Made by a program: the position numbers and the translations under genes
NCBI GenBank assembly: GCA_031769625.1
Contig: JAUIMM010000088.1
Span: 5,285,501-5,349,500, forward strand
From: Taudactylus pleione
Lineage: Eukaryota > Chordata > Amphibia > Anura > Myobatrachidae
Length of the DNA: 64,000 nucleotides
Direction of reading: 5' to 3'
Shown: positions 12,120 to 23,714 of the stretch, in pieces
Numbering within the stretch: position 1 is the first letter of the stretch
How the letters are laid out: the number at the start of each line of letters is the position of its first letter
The notes under the pieces: model-generated
What the model saw: only the letters and a program-made list of their open reading frames with translations
Databases searched by the model: none
What the model was told of the DNA's origin: nothing

Positions 12120-12275
12120 GGGGAGATGTATCAAATTTCTAGAGATAGGTAAAGTACCAACCAATAAGCTTCTAAATCCCATTTTACAGTGTTTGAAAAA
12201 TAACAGAAGCTGATTGGTTGATACTTTATCTCTCTCCATTACATCTCTCAAAGGTTTGATACATCTCTGTTGTGT
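12120..12275. mobile_element. Short palindromic MITE
   Basis: The left GGGGGAGATGTATCAAATTT and the right GGTTTGATACATCTCT are inverted, and internal segments (GAGATAGGTAAAGTACCAAC and TTGGTTGATACTTTATCTCT) also pair. I could not fix the duplication. A MITE with a similar internal palindrome lies at 26329-26495. Confidence 0.65.
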
Positions 12276-12443
12276 GAACTACAGTATCTAATCAGAACCA
12301 AGCCCTGTTGCGAATCAGAGTGAAGTCAGGAAGACTTGTTTTGAGAGGAGAATATACCAATTTAGATAATTTGGGATTTCTTGGGTGTAGAGTATTTTGA
12401 AGGAATTGAATGAAGTTGGCAAAGACCATCTGTGAATCTAAAT

Positions 12444-12785
12444 CAGAGCCTCAGGCCCGGGGGCCGTATAAGGCCCTCGGAATCATTTGGTCTGGCCCTC
12501 GGCGCTTTTTCTGCTAGCCTCATCTGGCTAGCAGGTTGCCGAGAATGGCACCCTGCAGCCAGAATCTATGCAGTAGTGCCGCCTGGACACTTCAGACAGT
12601 CACACCGCTGCCCTTACAGCTCCCCAGAGCATCCTCAGGATGCTCCAGACATTGCTGTAACCATCGGTAATTGGGGCCCCGCCCCGTATGACATAACATG
12701 GAGAGGGTGTGGCCTGCCCCAGGCTTGCAAATAATGTTATATATATCAAAATGTCCCTCGGCAGAAAAAAGGTTCCCCACCCCTG
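12444..12785. mobile_element. 342-bp hAT MITE, 8-bp TSD (7/8)
   Basis: The element starts CAGAGCCTCAGGCCCGGG and ends GGTTCCCCACCCCTG. The flanks are atctaaat (12436-12443) and atctaact (12786-12793), an 8-bp duplication with one mismatch. A hAT-type origin fits the CAG...CTG ends and the duplication length. Nothing inside looks coding. Confidence 0.85.
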
Positions 12786-12793
12786 ATCTAACT

Positions 12794-13780
12794 GTATGTT
12801 TACTGTTTTATGGTGTTTAGAAACTACAGAAACAATGGGACTGTGAGTTTAAATGTTTATGCTTTTTATGGTGCTTTACTGTGCTATGTTATCAATGGGC
12901 ACATCGATAAGTATAGGAGTGTGTAAATGTATACACAGTGTGACCACATACAATACATACACACCACCATACAGAAAGAGAAATTATGCTGGTAACACTG
13001 ACTGAGACGATAGGTAATATACTAAAAATATGTAACCTGTAGTACCACATAAAAAATAATATAAATAGAACAGTAATGCTAATGTCTAGCAAATAAAATT
13101 AAAAAATAAAGATTATAATAAAAAACAGCAGTCTTCGGAAAAACATCCTTGGTTATGTATCAATTATTTGCAACCATTAAGACCGAATGTATAAAAAATG
13201 TTGCAGTCTCTTAGAGAATTGCATTTTTCTTTGACATTTATCTCCAGAGAGCCAGATTTTATAGCACTCCTAATATGCATTATCAAAGGTTGTCAATAAA
13301 ATAAAGTGGCCAGTAGTACTCATAAAAAGGAATAATGCAAGCATACAATACCCAATAATCTGGAATAATATTATAGGAACTGTATACCACTGACCACGAC
13401 CCCTGGGAAGTGAAACCTACCCACAGAGAACAGTGTTAGCCTACAGACAGTAGTCCCTGGATGGTTGATATATGTGTCTAGTGGCTATCAAGGTGTCGGC
13501 CTGAAGCAGCTGTTTGATGACAGCAGCGACCATCAGCATGGGCGGCTAGAGGTACCAGTAGTAGCAGGTGAAGCACTCACAGCCGTCATGTATACAGTGC
13601 AGACAGCTGGGCATCTGGGGGTGTAAGGTATAGGGTTCCCAACCTTTATGGATGCAAATTGAACAGCAGCTGCAGACATGAGGCTTACAGCAGATGTTGG
13701 TAGTAGCTGCTGAAGCTATGTAATCAATGGGATTGTACTTAGTATCACATGGTGGTGTGCTATATAATGGAGACTACTGA
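12794..13780. other. No supported gene
   Basis: AT-rich sequence followed by ordinary sequence. I see no recognisable coding region or boundary. Confidence 0.4.
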
Positions 13781-13786
13781 GGTGGT

Positions 13787-13818
13787 CCTTGATGAAGTTT
13801 GGTGTAACGAAACATGTC
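13787..13818 (+). ncRNA. Degenerate hammerhead-like motif
   Basis: The order TTGATGA, a GTT/AAC stem with a TGGTGT loop, GAAA, then the self-complementary ACATGT followed by C, resembles the hammerhead core. The first core base is T where C is expected, and the outer stem I does not pair at its first position. It may be the decayed end of a Penelope-like element. Confidence is low. Confidence 0.3.
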
Positions 13819-14054
13819 ATTTGTAGACTATTACTTGGATTTTCTGGACTTTTTCTGGGACTTTAGCTTCATTCTTTGATGCAGTGATCCTTATGGTGAT
13901 ATAAAAGAGCAATTTTGGAGATCCTTTCAGATGTGAAGGTGTATTCAGATAAGCCTTTATTGCATTTTCCATTGTGAGCATATTCTAATTGTGCATCCCT
14001 CCAACTTTTGAATAAAAATGTATATTGTTTTATGGCATTGTACCAAGTAGTTCT

Positions 14055-14682
14055 ATGGGGATGTAGTCAATATACCGACGAATGTAAGAGTGATAGTCAG
14101 AATAATGTCAATCATATCCCGATGACCAAAATACCGACTACTAGTGTATACGACAACCAAAGATACTGATTAGTACCCCACAACCCTAAGTGAAATACCG
14201 ACATATACTATATACCGACAAACACAGTACCGACACCTACGTAATCCAGACAGCAATGAAATACCCACAACTAAAATACAGACAATAGAAAAAAACGAAA
14301 GGTACAACAACCATATCACCTGGTATACCGACATTAACATAATACATTCCACGACAGAAAACCGACAAGATTAATGTAGACAAATACAATACCCGGCGAT
14401 CACAACACCGACATACCATAAATCTGATATATAACATGCCGACAATATTATGCCACCAACCAAAATATTGACAACACAAATGCCAACAAACATAATCTCG
14501 ATACACCCATTACTATCACAATACCGTTTACCAAAATACCGACAAGTAACCCCCCCCACAATGCCGAAAACAAAAATGATACCGACAATCACAAGCCAAA
14601 CACTATAATATCGACAACTAAAATACCGACAATCAAAATCTCAACACACCCATAACTAATACAATACCGATTGCCACAATAC
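14055..14682. repeat. Left repeat arm, outer part (TACCGACA-rich)
   Basis: About a dozen copies of TACCGACA or one-base variants occur at irregular spacing between 14073 and 14640. From 14353 inward the sequence is matched in inverted orientation by 38555 and below. The outermost bases read GGGGATGTAGTCAATATACC. Repeated subterminal motifs of this sort are often transposase-binding sites (inference). The arm continues at 20287 after the inserted hAT element. Confidence 0.8.
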
Positions 14683-15491
14683 TAGAGATCTGCGCCGACC
14701 CCCGTGTTTTGGTTTTGGTTTTGAATGGATAAGGATTGGTTTTGCGAAAACCTCACCTCCATGTTTTGTTTTCATGTTTTGGTTTTGGATCTTGATTTTT
14801 TCTTAAAAAATAAAAAAAACAGCTAAAATTGCATAAAATTAGCCTTTTTTTGTTCCTACAGTATTATGAACCTCAATAACATTTATTCCACTCGTTTCCA
14901 GTCAATTTTGACCACCTCATAGCTCACAATATTGATTTTTTTATTAGTTAAATAGCCAAAAGTTTGCATCCATCTTGCTGGCTCAAAACTGATTGATATA
15001 ATTATTAAGGTTGAGTTGAGGACTGTGCAAAGATGATGGTTGGGAGACCCTTGAGGATTGAATAATTGATAGTTGATACTAGTTGGTGCAGCCCCTGGAT
15101 GTAAAATTGATAATAAATAAATTAAAAAACAATTCATTGGTGCAGTCCCGGGCTGAATAATTAATAATAAAAAGAAATTCATTGGTGCAGCCCCTGGCTG
15201 TAAAATTGTTAATAAATTAATTTAAAAACAAATCATTGGTTCCTAAACCAACCATAACATTAATTTAAAATGTCAGGCAGCAATGCCCCAACCAGCACAT
15301 AATGGAAAGGAAAAAGGTGCAAGATGGAATAGTCCTTGGGTCCTTCCACCCACCCTTATGTTGTATAAGCAACAAGGACTGCAAATTGTGGCTGAAATGA
15401 TTGGTTCGTTTGGACCCCCATAAAACAAGCTGCCAATGTGATATGGACATGGAAATGAAAATGATCCCATACATAAACTGGCTTTACATTA

Positions 15492-18245
15492 CTAGTTGTC
15501 GTCGTCCCCATCAGTGTGTACATCCTCTTCTTCACACAATATTAATTTGTCCCCGCTGGAATCCACCATAGGCGCCTCTGCTATTTTTTTATGTAATTGT
15601 TGGTAGAGGTCTTCCTCGTGGAATTTGTAATTCATTTTAATGAACATCATCTTTTCCACATTTTGAGGAAGTAACCTCCTATGCTGATCACTGACAGGGT
15701 TGCCAGCTGCACTGAAAACTCTTTTGGAGTACACACTGGAGGGTGGGCAACTTAAGTAATGCAAAGCCAGTTTGTGTATGGGCCTCCAAATTGCCTCTTT
15801 TTCCTGCCAGTACTGAAAGGGACTGTCTGACATGCCTATTAGGATGTTATCTCTGAAATAGTCCTCCACCATTCTATGAATGGAGACCGTATCACACATA
15901 GTCATGGTAGAAGACATGTCACTAGTAGGCAGTTCTCTCAGGCCCGACCAGATGTCATTTTTTGGTGACTGATCTGCATGACCAGCAGGCATTCTGTAAG
16001 GAAAATTGAGTCTTTTCCTGGCAGCTGCAGAAACTGAAGGAGGAGATGATGGCGTTTCACGTGCAGCTGCAGCTGACAATTTTTTTACCAACATCTCTTT
16101 GCACAGTTTTAGATTTCGGTCTGTTGGAAAAAAACTCACAAGGTAGGACTTAAACCTAGGATCCAGAATGGTTGCCAAAATATATTTTCCAGATTTCAAT
16201 AGATTGACGACTATTGGATCCTGGAGAAGTGAATCAAAGGCTTGATCCACCAGTCCAACATACTTTGCGCAATCAATCCATTTCACCTCCTCCTTCATTT
16301 TCTCCAGCTGTTTTTGCAAAAGTCTGATGAGGGGAATGACCTGACTCAAGCTGGCAGTGTCTGAACTAACTTCACATGTGGCAAGTTTAAAGGGTTTGAG
16401 AACCTTACACAACACGGAAATTATTTTTCACTGCACTTGAGTAAGGTGCATTCCCCCTACATGGCCTATGTCATAGTCCGTTGTATAGCCCTGGATGGCC
16501 TTTTGCTGTTCCTCCATCCGCTGAAGCATATAGAGGGTAGAATTCCACCGAGTTACTACCTCTTGCTTTAGCTGATGGCATAGCAAATTTAACAGTACCT
16601 GCTGGTCATGCAATCTTTGACAAATGGTTGCCGAATGTCTAAAATGTCCGGATATTTTGCAGGCCACGGAGAGCATCTCCTGCACGCCCCTGTCATTTTT
16701 TAAAAAATGTTGCACCACCAAATTACTTGTGTGAGCAAAACATGGGATGTGTTGGAATTCCCCCAGATGTAATGCTCTCACAATATTGGTGGCATTGTCC
16801 GAAATCACAAATCCCGAGGAGAGTCCAAGTGGGGTAAGCCATTTAGCAATGATTTCCCTGAGTTTTTCTAAGAGGTTCTCAGTAGTATGCCTCTTAGTGA
16901 AACCAGTTATACAAAGAGTAGCCTGCCTCTGTATCAGCTGTCTTTTGGTAGATGTTGCTGCTGCTGTTGCTGTTCTAGGCAATACACCTACCCAGTGGGC
17001 TGTCACAGTCATGTAATCCTTAGTTTGCCCTGTCCCACTTGTCCATATATCAGTGGTAAAGTGGACAGTGGGTACAATGACATTTCGGAGGGCATTATTA
17101 AGGTTTTTTTTTATTTCCTTGTACAGATTTGGAATTGCTCTTTTAGCGAAGTGGAATCTAGAAGGGATCTGGTAGCGAGGACACAGGAGCTGAATTAACT
17201 GTTGAAAACCCACTGCAGTAATAGCAGATACTGGATGCACATCTAATACCAGCATAGCTGTTATGGCGTCAGTAATCCGCTGTGCAACTGTGTGATTGCT
17301 GTCATACTTGTTTGCCCTTGCAAACGATTGTTTGACAGTTAATTGTTTTTTGAAGGCTACACTACAAGTAGTCTTCCTCTTGGTCCCCTTCTGGGATGAA
17401 GATCCACTGACAGCAACAGCAGCAGCAACAGGCGTAGTCATCAAGGATCCTTCTGAGGAATCACGGATAGGAAAGGAGTCAATCATGCTTCGATTAACAA
17501 CATTGGATACAGCAGGACTACTCCCGATGACGAAAGAGGATGTTGATGATAAAGGTGTTGGTGTTGTAGATTGAAGGCGCTTGGATCCCACAAAGAGGGA
17601 GCAGGTAGGTGACACTGGACTTGTTACGTTTTGAGTTTTGGAACTTGGCAGCATACACTTTGACATTTGATGGAATGCGTTCCAAGTGACGTAACAAGGA
17701 GGAGGTTCCTAGGTGGTTTAGGTCCTTCCCTCTACTCACTCTTGCTTGGCAATGGGTACATATGGCTTGACAAATGTTGTCCGGATTGGGGCTGAAATAA
17801 TTCCACATGGGAGAAGTGGATTTTTTTGTCTTTTGCTCGGCATGACAATAATGGGCTTTGTCTTTTTCAATACATGGGCAACAGCTGTTGCCTTACTTAC
17901 ACAAAGGACATCCTCGGCATCAATATCCTCATCACCAACATCTTCATCATCAACATCCTCATCATCATCATCATCCTTAGCACCTTCAACTACCAAAATA
18001 TCCTCCTCCTCCAAGTGCAATTCCACAGAAATGTCCTCGATGACTATGTCCGCAAGATGTTGACTGCCCTTCCCCACATTTACAGAGGGCACACAAATGT
18101 TGGAACTTGGAGGATACTCCAGTACACTAGTATTTAGGTCTGGCTCACACATGGCAACCGTGGACACACTTGCACTCTCCTCGGGGATTTGTGATTTCTA
18201 TTTCTCAGGGCACACAGTTGGTTTTTCCGGAGCTGGCTTACTCAT
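15492..18245 (-). pseudogene. hAT transposase (BED finger, RNase H-like core, hATC domain)
   Basis: This is a DNA transposase of the ZBED/hAT type, which would cut and rejoin DNA in the nucleus. In order, the minus strand reads: a start ATG near 18245; an acidic N-terminal region rich in D and E (18167 to about 17930); a BED zinc finger (WNYFSPNPDN, CTHCQARVSRG, LLRHLE) near 17800-17670; a core with FTTDIWTSG and FVISDNATNIVRAL, the expected first and second catalytic Asp motifs; and a C-terminal hATC dimerisation segment (LALHYLSCPPSSVYSKRVFS). Lesions are few: an in-frame stop about 16 codons from the start, a frameshift near an A7 run before the BED finger (about 17825), a frameshift after it (about 17660), and a TGA at 16428 where a Trp codon would restore the frame. 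The final BED zinc ligand is not in frame. Where the family has S-E-R-x-F-S this copy has S-K-R-V-F-S, so a Glu thought to be catalytic is changed. The gene is inactive but recently so. Confidence 0.93.
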
Positions 18246-18699
18246 TTTAACAACTTTAAATGTTTAATGGTACCATCACCACTACTACTACAAGCAGAAG
18301 GGCTATCAGAATCAGCAGTATTCATAAAGAAAGGCCAAGGCCTTATCCTTTCCTTTCCACTTCATGTAGTGAATGGCATATTGACAATTTTTTGTTTATC
18401 TAAAGGCAAATTTCCTTTCAATTGTTTTTTCTTAAGTTTGGTAAAAGTAGCTTTACCATATCGATGGCATGACTTAAGTTCTGAGGCATGGGCCTTCATA
18501 GACGATGAGGAAGTTGACGGCCTTGCAGTGCTGGCGGCAGCTACAACATGTGGTTCTTGGCCTTGCTCTCCTGTCATGTGACAGCCCTCCATATTGTCTG
18601 TGGTCTTTAAGCAGTGTCACAAGCACCAATAGTGTAGCCAAGGTGCGGTTACAAAATTCACACACGTGCAGTTGTGCACACACACAAAAATATTAGACA

Positions 18700-19680
18700 A
18701 AAAAAGACAATTGATTTTAATTTTTTTTGTGCTCAAGAACTTGGTCCCAGAGCAGTGATTGATCATGACTGGAGTGGGGCAGCACTGGGTTGCAACTTGT
18801 GTTGCTGGCTGGATCTTGTGCAGTTAAGCCTAACACATACAGACACACACACAAACAGTGAAAGATAAAAAAAAAAGACAATTGATTTTTATTTTTTTAT
18901 GCTCAAGAACTTGGGCCCAGAGCAGTGATTGATCATGACTGGAATCGGGCCGCACTAGGTTGCAACTTGCATTGCTGACTGGATCTTGTGTGGTTAAGCC
19001 TAACATGCACAGACACACATAGACAGTAAAAGATAAAAAAAAAGACAATTGATTTTTATTTTTTTTATGCTCAAGAACTTGGGCCCAGAGCAGTGAATGA
19101 TCACGACTGGAGTTGTGCAGCACTAGGTTGCAATTTGTGTTGCTGGCTGGATCTTGTGTGGTTAAGCCTAACACGCACAGACACACACACAGACAGTAAA
19201 AAAGAAAAAATAAGACAATTGAGTTTTATTTTTTTTATGCTCAAGAACATGGGCCCAGAGCAGTGTAAGATCACGACTGGAGTCGGACAGCACTAGGCTG
19301 CAACTTGCGTTGCTGACTGGATCTTGTGTGGTACTTTGGTTAAGCCTAACACGCACGCACACACACACAGAAAAATATAAAAGACACTTTTATTGATTTT
19401 TTTTTTTTTGCATGACTGGAGTCGGCAACACTAGCTTGCAACTTGAGTTGCTGGCTGGATATTGTGTGGTTCTGCAGTTAAGCCTAACACGCACGCACAC
19501 ACACATAGAAAAATATAAAAGACACTTATTGAATTTTTTTTCTTTTGCACGACTGGAGTCAGGCAGCACTAGCTTGCAACTTGCGTTGGTGGCTGGATCT
19601 TGTGCAGTACTACGGTTAAGCCTAACACGCACGCACACACACACACATACACAGAAAAATATAAAAGGAACTTTGATTGA
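18700..19680. repeat. Tandem repeat of about 170 bp upstream of the hAT gene
   Basis: Units beginning ACAATTGATTTT, with TGCTCAAGAACTTGGGCCC, CATGACTGGAGT, TTGCAACTTG and GTTAAGCCTAACAC, start at 18707, 18878, 19045 and 19215, giving periods of 171, 167 and 170 bp. Shorter variants follow near 19385, 19525 and 19670. The array lies 5' of the transposase start, within the element, where promoter or transposase-binding repeats would be expected (inference). Confidence 0.88.
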
Positions 19681-19684
19681 TTTT

Positions 19685-20025
19685 TTTTACAATATATATA
19701 TATATATATATATATATTATTTATTTATTTATTTATTTTTGTTTGTTTGTTTTTGTTTTTTTGCGTCCAGAACTTGGGCCCAGATGGACACAGCACCAGC
19801 CCAGATGTATCTGCAGTTCTGCACCAGCCCAGATGGACACAGCAGACATGAAAAACATCAGCCCAGAATGGATTCAGCAGCACCAGCCCAGGACACAGCA
19901 GACAGCACAGACAGCCCAGATGGATCAGCAACAACCCAGATGGACACAGTAGACAGCACAGTGACAGCACCAGCCCAGAATGGATCAGCAGTCACCAGCC
20001 CAGGACACAGCAGACAGCACCAGCA
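19685..20025. repeat. (TA)n, TTTA/TTTG runs and a CAGATGGACACAGCA-type short repeat
   Basis: A (TA)n tract at about 19690-19716 is followed by TTTA and TTTG runs, then an irregular array of about 20-40 bp units sharing CAGCCCAGATGGACACAGCA and CAGCACCAGCCCAG. It lies inside the hAT element near its right end. Confidence 0.8.
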
Positions 20026-20286
20026 CCTATCCCAACCCTACACTACCCACCCTCCCTGTTCAGTCTCCACAGCCGGAGTGAAATGGCATCCGTTGCGTGG
20101 TCCCTTATATACTACATTGATCATAGAGACGAAAGCTTGCGAACCGCGAGATTTCAGACTCTGTCACTTTACCTTGTTATCGAGATCCGAGTCAGGCAGG
20201 AAACTCAGAAGCCTGCTTGGATCCGACTCGGTTTTGCTAAATTCGGGTGGGTTCGGATCTCTGGAATCCGAACCCGCTTATCTCTA

Positions 20287-21010
20287 CACAATACCGACAA
20301 GTAAACAACCTCCCTCTGCTGTCATAATACCAACAAAAGCCAACTGAGAAGTCACATCAGTCAGAGGAGTCGCCAAGTCCCGAAATAACTTCCAGATCCG
20401 CCATGTAAGAGATGGCAATGTAGATGGCTAACCCCAGGCTAATGCGCGAGTCCGTCTTCATACACCATCTAAAAATAAAAATAGTCATTACTTATTAGAT
20501 GGCAAATTAGATGCCGAAATGTATGATAATGTCTGGCCGTCAACTCCTAGCCGTCCGTCCTGTCTACAACGGCCATACCTGTCCCTTATTAGAGGGCAAG
20601 TTAGATGGATAGCATTCTGACTTGCTATTTGGTTTGTCGGTATATTAACTAAATCCCGTTTTAATACCTAACTATATACAGTACACTTCTTTTTTGGTTT
20701 GATTTTTTTCAAAGTTTTTAAACACGCTTGCTTCCTGTAATACACATACACATACTGTATATACGGGATATGTATCCTAACCATCCAAGGAGGGTGTCTA
20801 AACCAAATCCCCCCCTTCCCCAAGCCTAATCTTAAACCTCCTGGGGAGGCCTAAAACTAACCCTCCTCCCCCCCATGGCTAATAGCTACTACAGTTTTGC
20901 TTACCTTCGTTCTGGAAGCCGTCCGTCGGGATTCTGGCGTCTAGATCTAGAAGGGCCTTTGAATTTAGACGTCTGTCTTTAGTCCTGCCTCTAGATTTAG
21001 AAGCAAATAT
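20287..21010. repeat. Left repeat arm, inner part
   Basis: This continues the arm broken by the hAT insertion. It matches the reverse complement of about 37560-38233 at high identity (for example CTGTCCCTTATTAGAG and TTTGTCGGTATATTAACTAA). A CCTAACC-rich core lies at 20775-20880, followed by motifs such as CGTCGGGATTCTGGCGTCTA. Confidence 0.85.
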
Positions 21011-21044
21011 GTAGTAGGCCTGCTTTTCTGCTGTGGGCATTTTA

Positions 21045-21165
21045 AATAGACACACACACACATATATATATATACACACACACACATACACATATATACA
21101 CATACACATATATATATTTATACACACGCGCACATTAATACACCAACACACACACACACAAATAT
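21045..21165. repeat. (CA)n/(TA)n microsatellite
   Basis: Mixed CA and TA dinucleotide runs, compound and interrupted. Confidence 0.85.
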
Positions 21166-21424
21166 AGGTAAGGGTGCACTCCATTAACCATCGATAGCGT
21201 GTCCCAGTGCCTTCCTTAAATACCCCTGGTGGAGTCCAACATAGCAAATGTGGAAGCCGACACTCAGCAAAAAATTTTTTGACAGCAGGTAACTTAAACG
21301 TTTTGAAATCCAGAACCACATAAAATACATTAAAAAGCAAGGGTCACTTAATACATAATTCAGTTCCTCCATGTGTCACTGCAGCTCCCTCCCTTTCCAT
21401 TCCAGCCCTTCAGCTCTCAGGCAA

Positions 21425-21948
21425 CAGTGCCCCTGTAGTTGTCCCCATATGCAGTGCCCCCAGTATTTGTGCCCCTTATGTAGTGCCTCCTGTATTTGTG
21501 CCTCTTATGCAGTGCCTCCTGTATTTGTGCCCCTGTAGCTTTAACCCTTATTCAGGGCCCCTGTAGTTGTGCCCCTTATGCAGTGCCCCCTAAAGTAGTG
21601 CCATTGATGCAGTTTCCCCTGTATGCAGCACCCCCAGCCTACTTAGTATTACTTACCTGACCACCTTCCTTTGTCTTCTCCAGCCTCCGAGCGCCACTAC
21701 AGCTGCTGCCGCCTTGCGCCTCTGACTGGATCTAACTAGATTCAGCAGGTGCGCAGGGTAGGCTCTGCACCTCGCAGGTGACATAATGACGTCACCCGCG
21801 CAGTGCAATACTGGGAACGCTGCTGTCCTCTGAAGTGGATGCTTCTTTAGCATCCGGTGGCTTCAGAGGCCAGCGTTCCTGTCAGCAGGGGTTGGGGTGG
21901 AGTGCCCCGTGCGATTGCAGGGATCGCCCTTCCCTAGAAATGGACCTG
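21425..21948. mobile_element. hAT-type fragment with TGCCCC minisatellite
   Basis: The right part ends CCCTAGAAATGGACCTG at 21948, the reverse complement of a hAT left end like that at 9383. Upstream, 21425-21640 holds irregular units of 25-35 bp (GTAGTTGTGCCCCTTATGCA, GTGCCCCC). The left boundary and duplication were not found. Confidence 0.45.
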
Positions 21949-21959
21949 CATTTGAGTAT

Positions 21960-22480
21960 GTAAACACAAACACACGCATGTTTAATTTAAAATGGCAAGC
22001 CGATATTACATATCTTGATAAAAATACAATAAGGACTTCTGTTTATTATTTTTTAATTATAGTAAAAAAAATTAATGCAAGCCATATTTTTATTATTCAA
22101 AAAGCAAATCAACAGAAATTTAACAAATCAACATAAACTATACAATTTTAACATTTACAAGCTAAAAAATATGAAATATACATTATTTGTTTTTGATGCA
22201 AATAAAAAGGAAACTTTGCTTAAGACAAATTAAACATAATACATTACATGTTTTTATTTTTGTCATTTTCTTATTGTATTTGTAGAAATGTTTTTTGTTT
22301 ATTGACTTTTATTTTTTAAATCCATTTTCAGTAGTTCAAATTCCTTTGTTAGCTGTGTAAAAAAATAAAAAAATAAATACAACTATACTCCAATATGTCA
22401 TTTAAAACAATAGCACACAGTCCTAAATTATTGAAACAGTTCTTTAGTATAATAAATATTTAGGCAACTGTTTTTTATAG
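21960..22480. other. AT-rich sequence, no gene seen
   Basis: Long A and T runs with no credible open frame. I see no defined repeat boundary. Confidence 0.45.
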
Positions 22481-22499
22481 CTTTGGGTATGAAATTCCG

Positions 22500-22790
22500 A
22501 CGGCTGTTAAGCCTTCTCAATAAATACTGACTTTGCAAGCCCTTACTCTGAAGATCCTGACTGGGCATGGTAAGTACACTAACCCTCCCCTTCTCCCCCA
22601 CTCCCTAACTATAAACCTTCCTTAGTGGTACCTAACCTTCCCCCTATGGTACTTAACCCTAACCCTAACCTCTCCCGCTGTGGCCCTAAGTGCCTCTTGG
22701 TGGTGCCTAAACCTAACATCCCACTACTGCAGCTTAACCCTATCCCACCGGTTGTGCCTAATATTAACACTACCTTAACCTCTGAAACTT
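22500..22790. repeat. CCCTAA-rich repeat family copy
   Basis: The core has CCTAACCCTAACCCTAACCTC-type runs (about 22580-22770) preceded by TGAAATTCCGACGGCTG. It matches the architecture of the copy at 4690. Confidence 0.6.
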
Positions 22791-22839
22791 ACCTTCTGCA
22801 TGGCTACATTTTGCATTCTGTAGCTGGGAACCTGACACT

Positions 22840-23222
22840 GGGCCTGATTCTGCACATACACGCTGCAAAGTTTTGTAAATGATTGTGATCACAATACACT
22901 CGCAGCTCAACAAATCCTGCCCCTTCACACGGTGATTGCTCAGGCTGCGTATAGGCTTGCAATGGATAATTTATACATGCCCCTGCAACTTCATTCAAAT
23001 GCACTGACACGCCTGCACTTGCTTGACCACACTCCCACACCACCCACCAATGGCACTTCATGTCAATCACTTCCAGGTGGGTCTATGTATACATTGCAAT
23101 CGCATTCCCTATTTTAGTGAATAGTTTGCGCACGCTCACTGTGACTAAGATGTATATGCAGAATGCGAGAATCATCTAACTGACTGCAAGGTAGTACTTG
23201 TGTTACTTGTAGAATTAGGGCC
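22840..23222. mobile_element. 383-bp GGGCC-ended element, 3-bp TSD
   Basis: The left end is GGGCCTGATTCTGC and the right end is GTAGAATTAGGGCC (inverted, imperfect). The trinucleotide act flanks both sides (22837-22839 and 23223-23225). A Harbinger-type non-autonomous element is the best reading. Confidence 0.7.
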
Positions 23223-23225
23223 ACT

Positions 23226-23714
23226 GTTTGGATTCTAGCAATGGTAATTACAGTGAGCATCCCTTAACCCGGGATGCTGACTATATCCCTTTTGTATTCA
23301 TAGATTACTTTATATTAGAACATAACGGTGTGGGGGAACCCCCAGACAATATATTGCACATACTGTCCGCCCACCGCCTTTACAGCTCTATGTCAGCTTC
23401 GTTGGGTCCTCCCCGTCTAGTGGCAGGCTGGTCCCTTCATGCCATCCCGCTTCTCCTGGGCACTGAAAGGTGGAGGAAAACAAACATATGGCATGAAACT
23501 TCAAGCTTTTCTGGTCCCCAAGTCCTACTCTCAGCCCGTGATCCTTGCGCTGTCATCACAGGGTCCTACGCACCAAAGTAGGACACAGACCCCTTACGCA
23601 CAGTCTAGCTAAAAAAATAACCCAAACCCTCCCCTCCCTCAAAAAAAAAATAAATACATTTATATGGTTAAAATTAAAAATATATTTTACTTTGAAAAAT
23701 CATGGTTTATCAGT
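23226..23714. other. No supported gene
   Basis: A 117-codon plus-strand frame at 23228-23581 has no family resemblance that I can see. Downstream there are A-rich runs and AT-rich sequence before the stop codon of the minus-strand gene. Confidence 0.35.

Larger units (their letters stand above)
14683..20286 (-). mobile_element. 5.6-kb hAT element with transposase gene, 8-bp TSD
   Basis: The left end is TAGAGATCTGCGCCGACC and the right end is CGAACCCGCTTATCTCTA, giving a short inverted repeat TAGAGAT..GCG. The direct repeat cacaatac flanks it exactly (14675-14682 and 20287-20294). The unoccupied target is preserved in the inverted arm copy at 38226-38233, where the sequence runs straight through. 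It carries a minus-strand hAT transposase gene (15492-18245), a tandem array upstream of that gene (18700-19680), a (TA)n tract and a short CAGCCCAGATGGACACAGCA-type repeat (19775-20020). A 347-bp relative with the same ends lies at 48219-48565. Confidence 0.95.

Noticed and set aside
19412..20347. 311-codon plus-strand frame
   Set aside because: It crosses tandem repeats, a (TA)n tract and the end of the hAT element, so it is a chance frame and not a protein gene.
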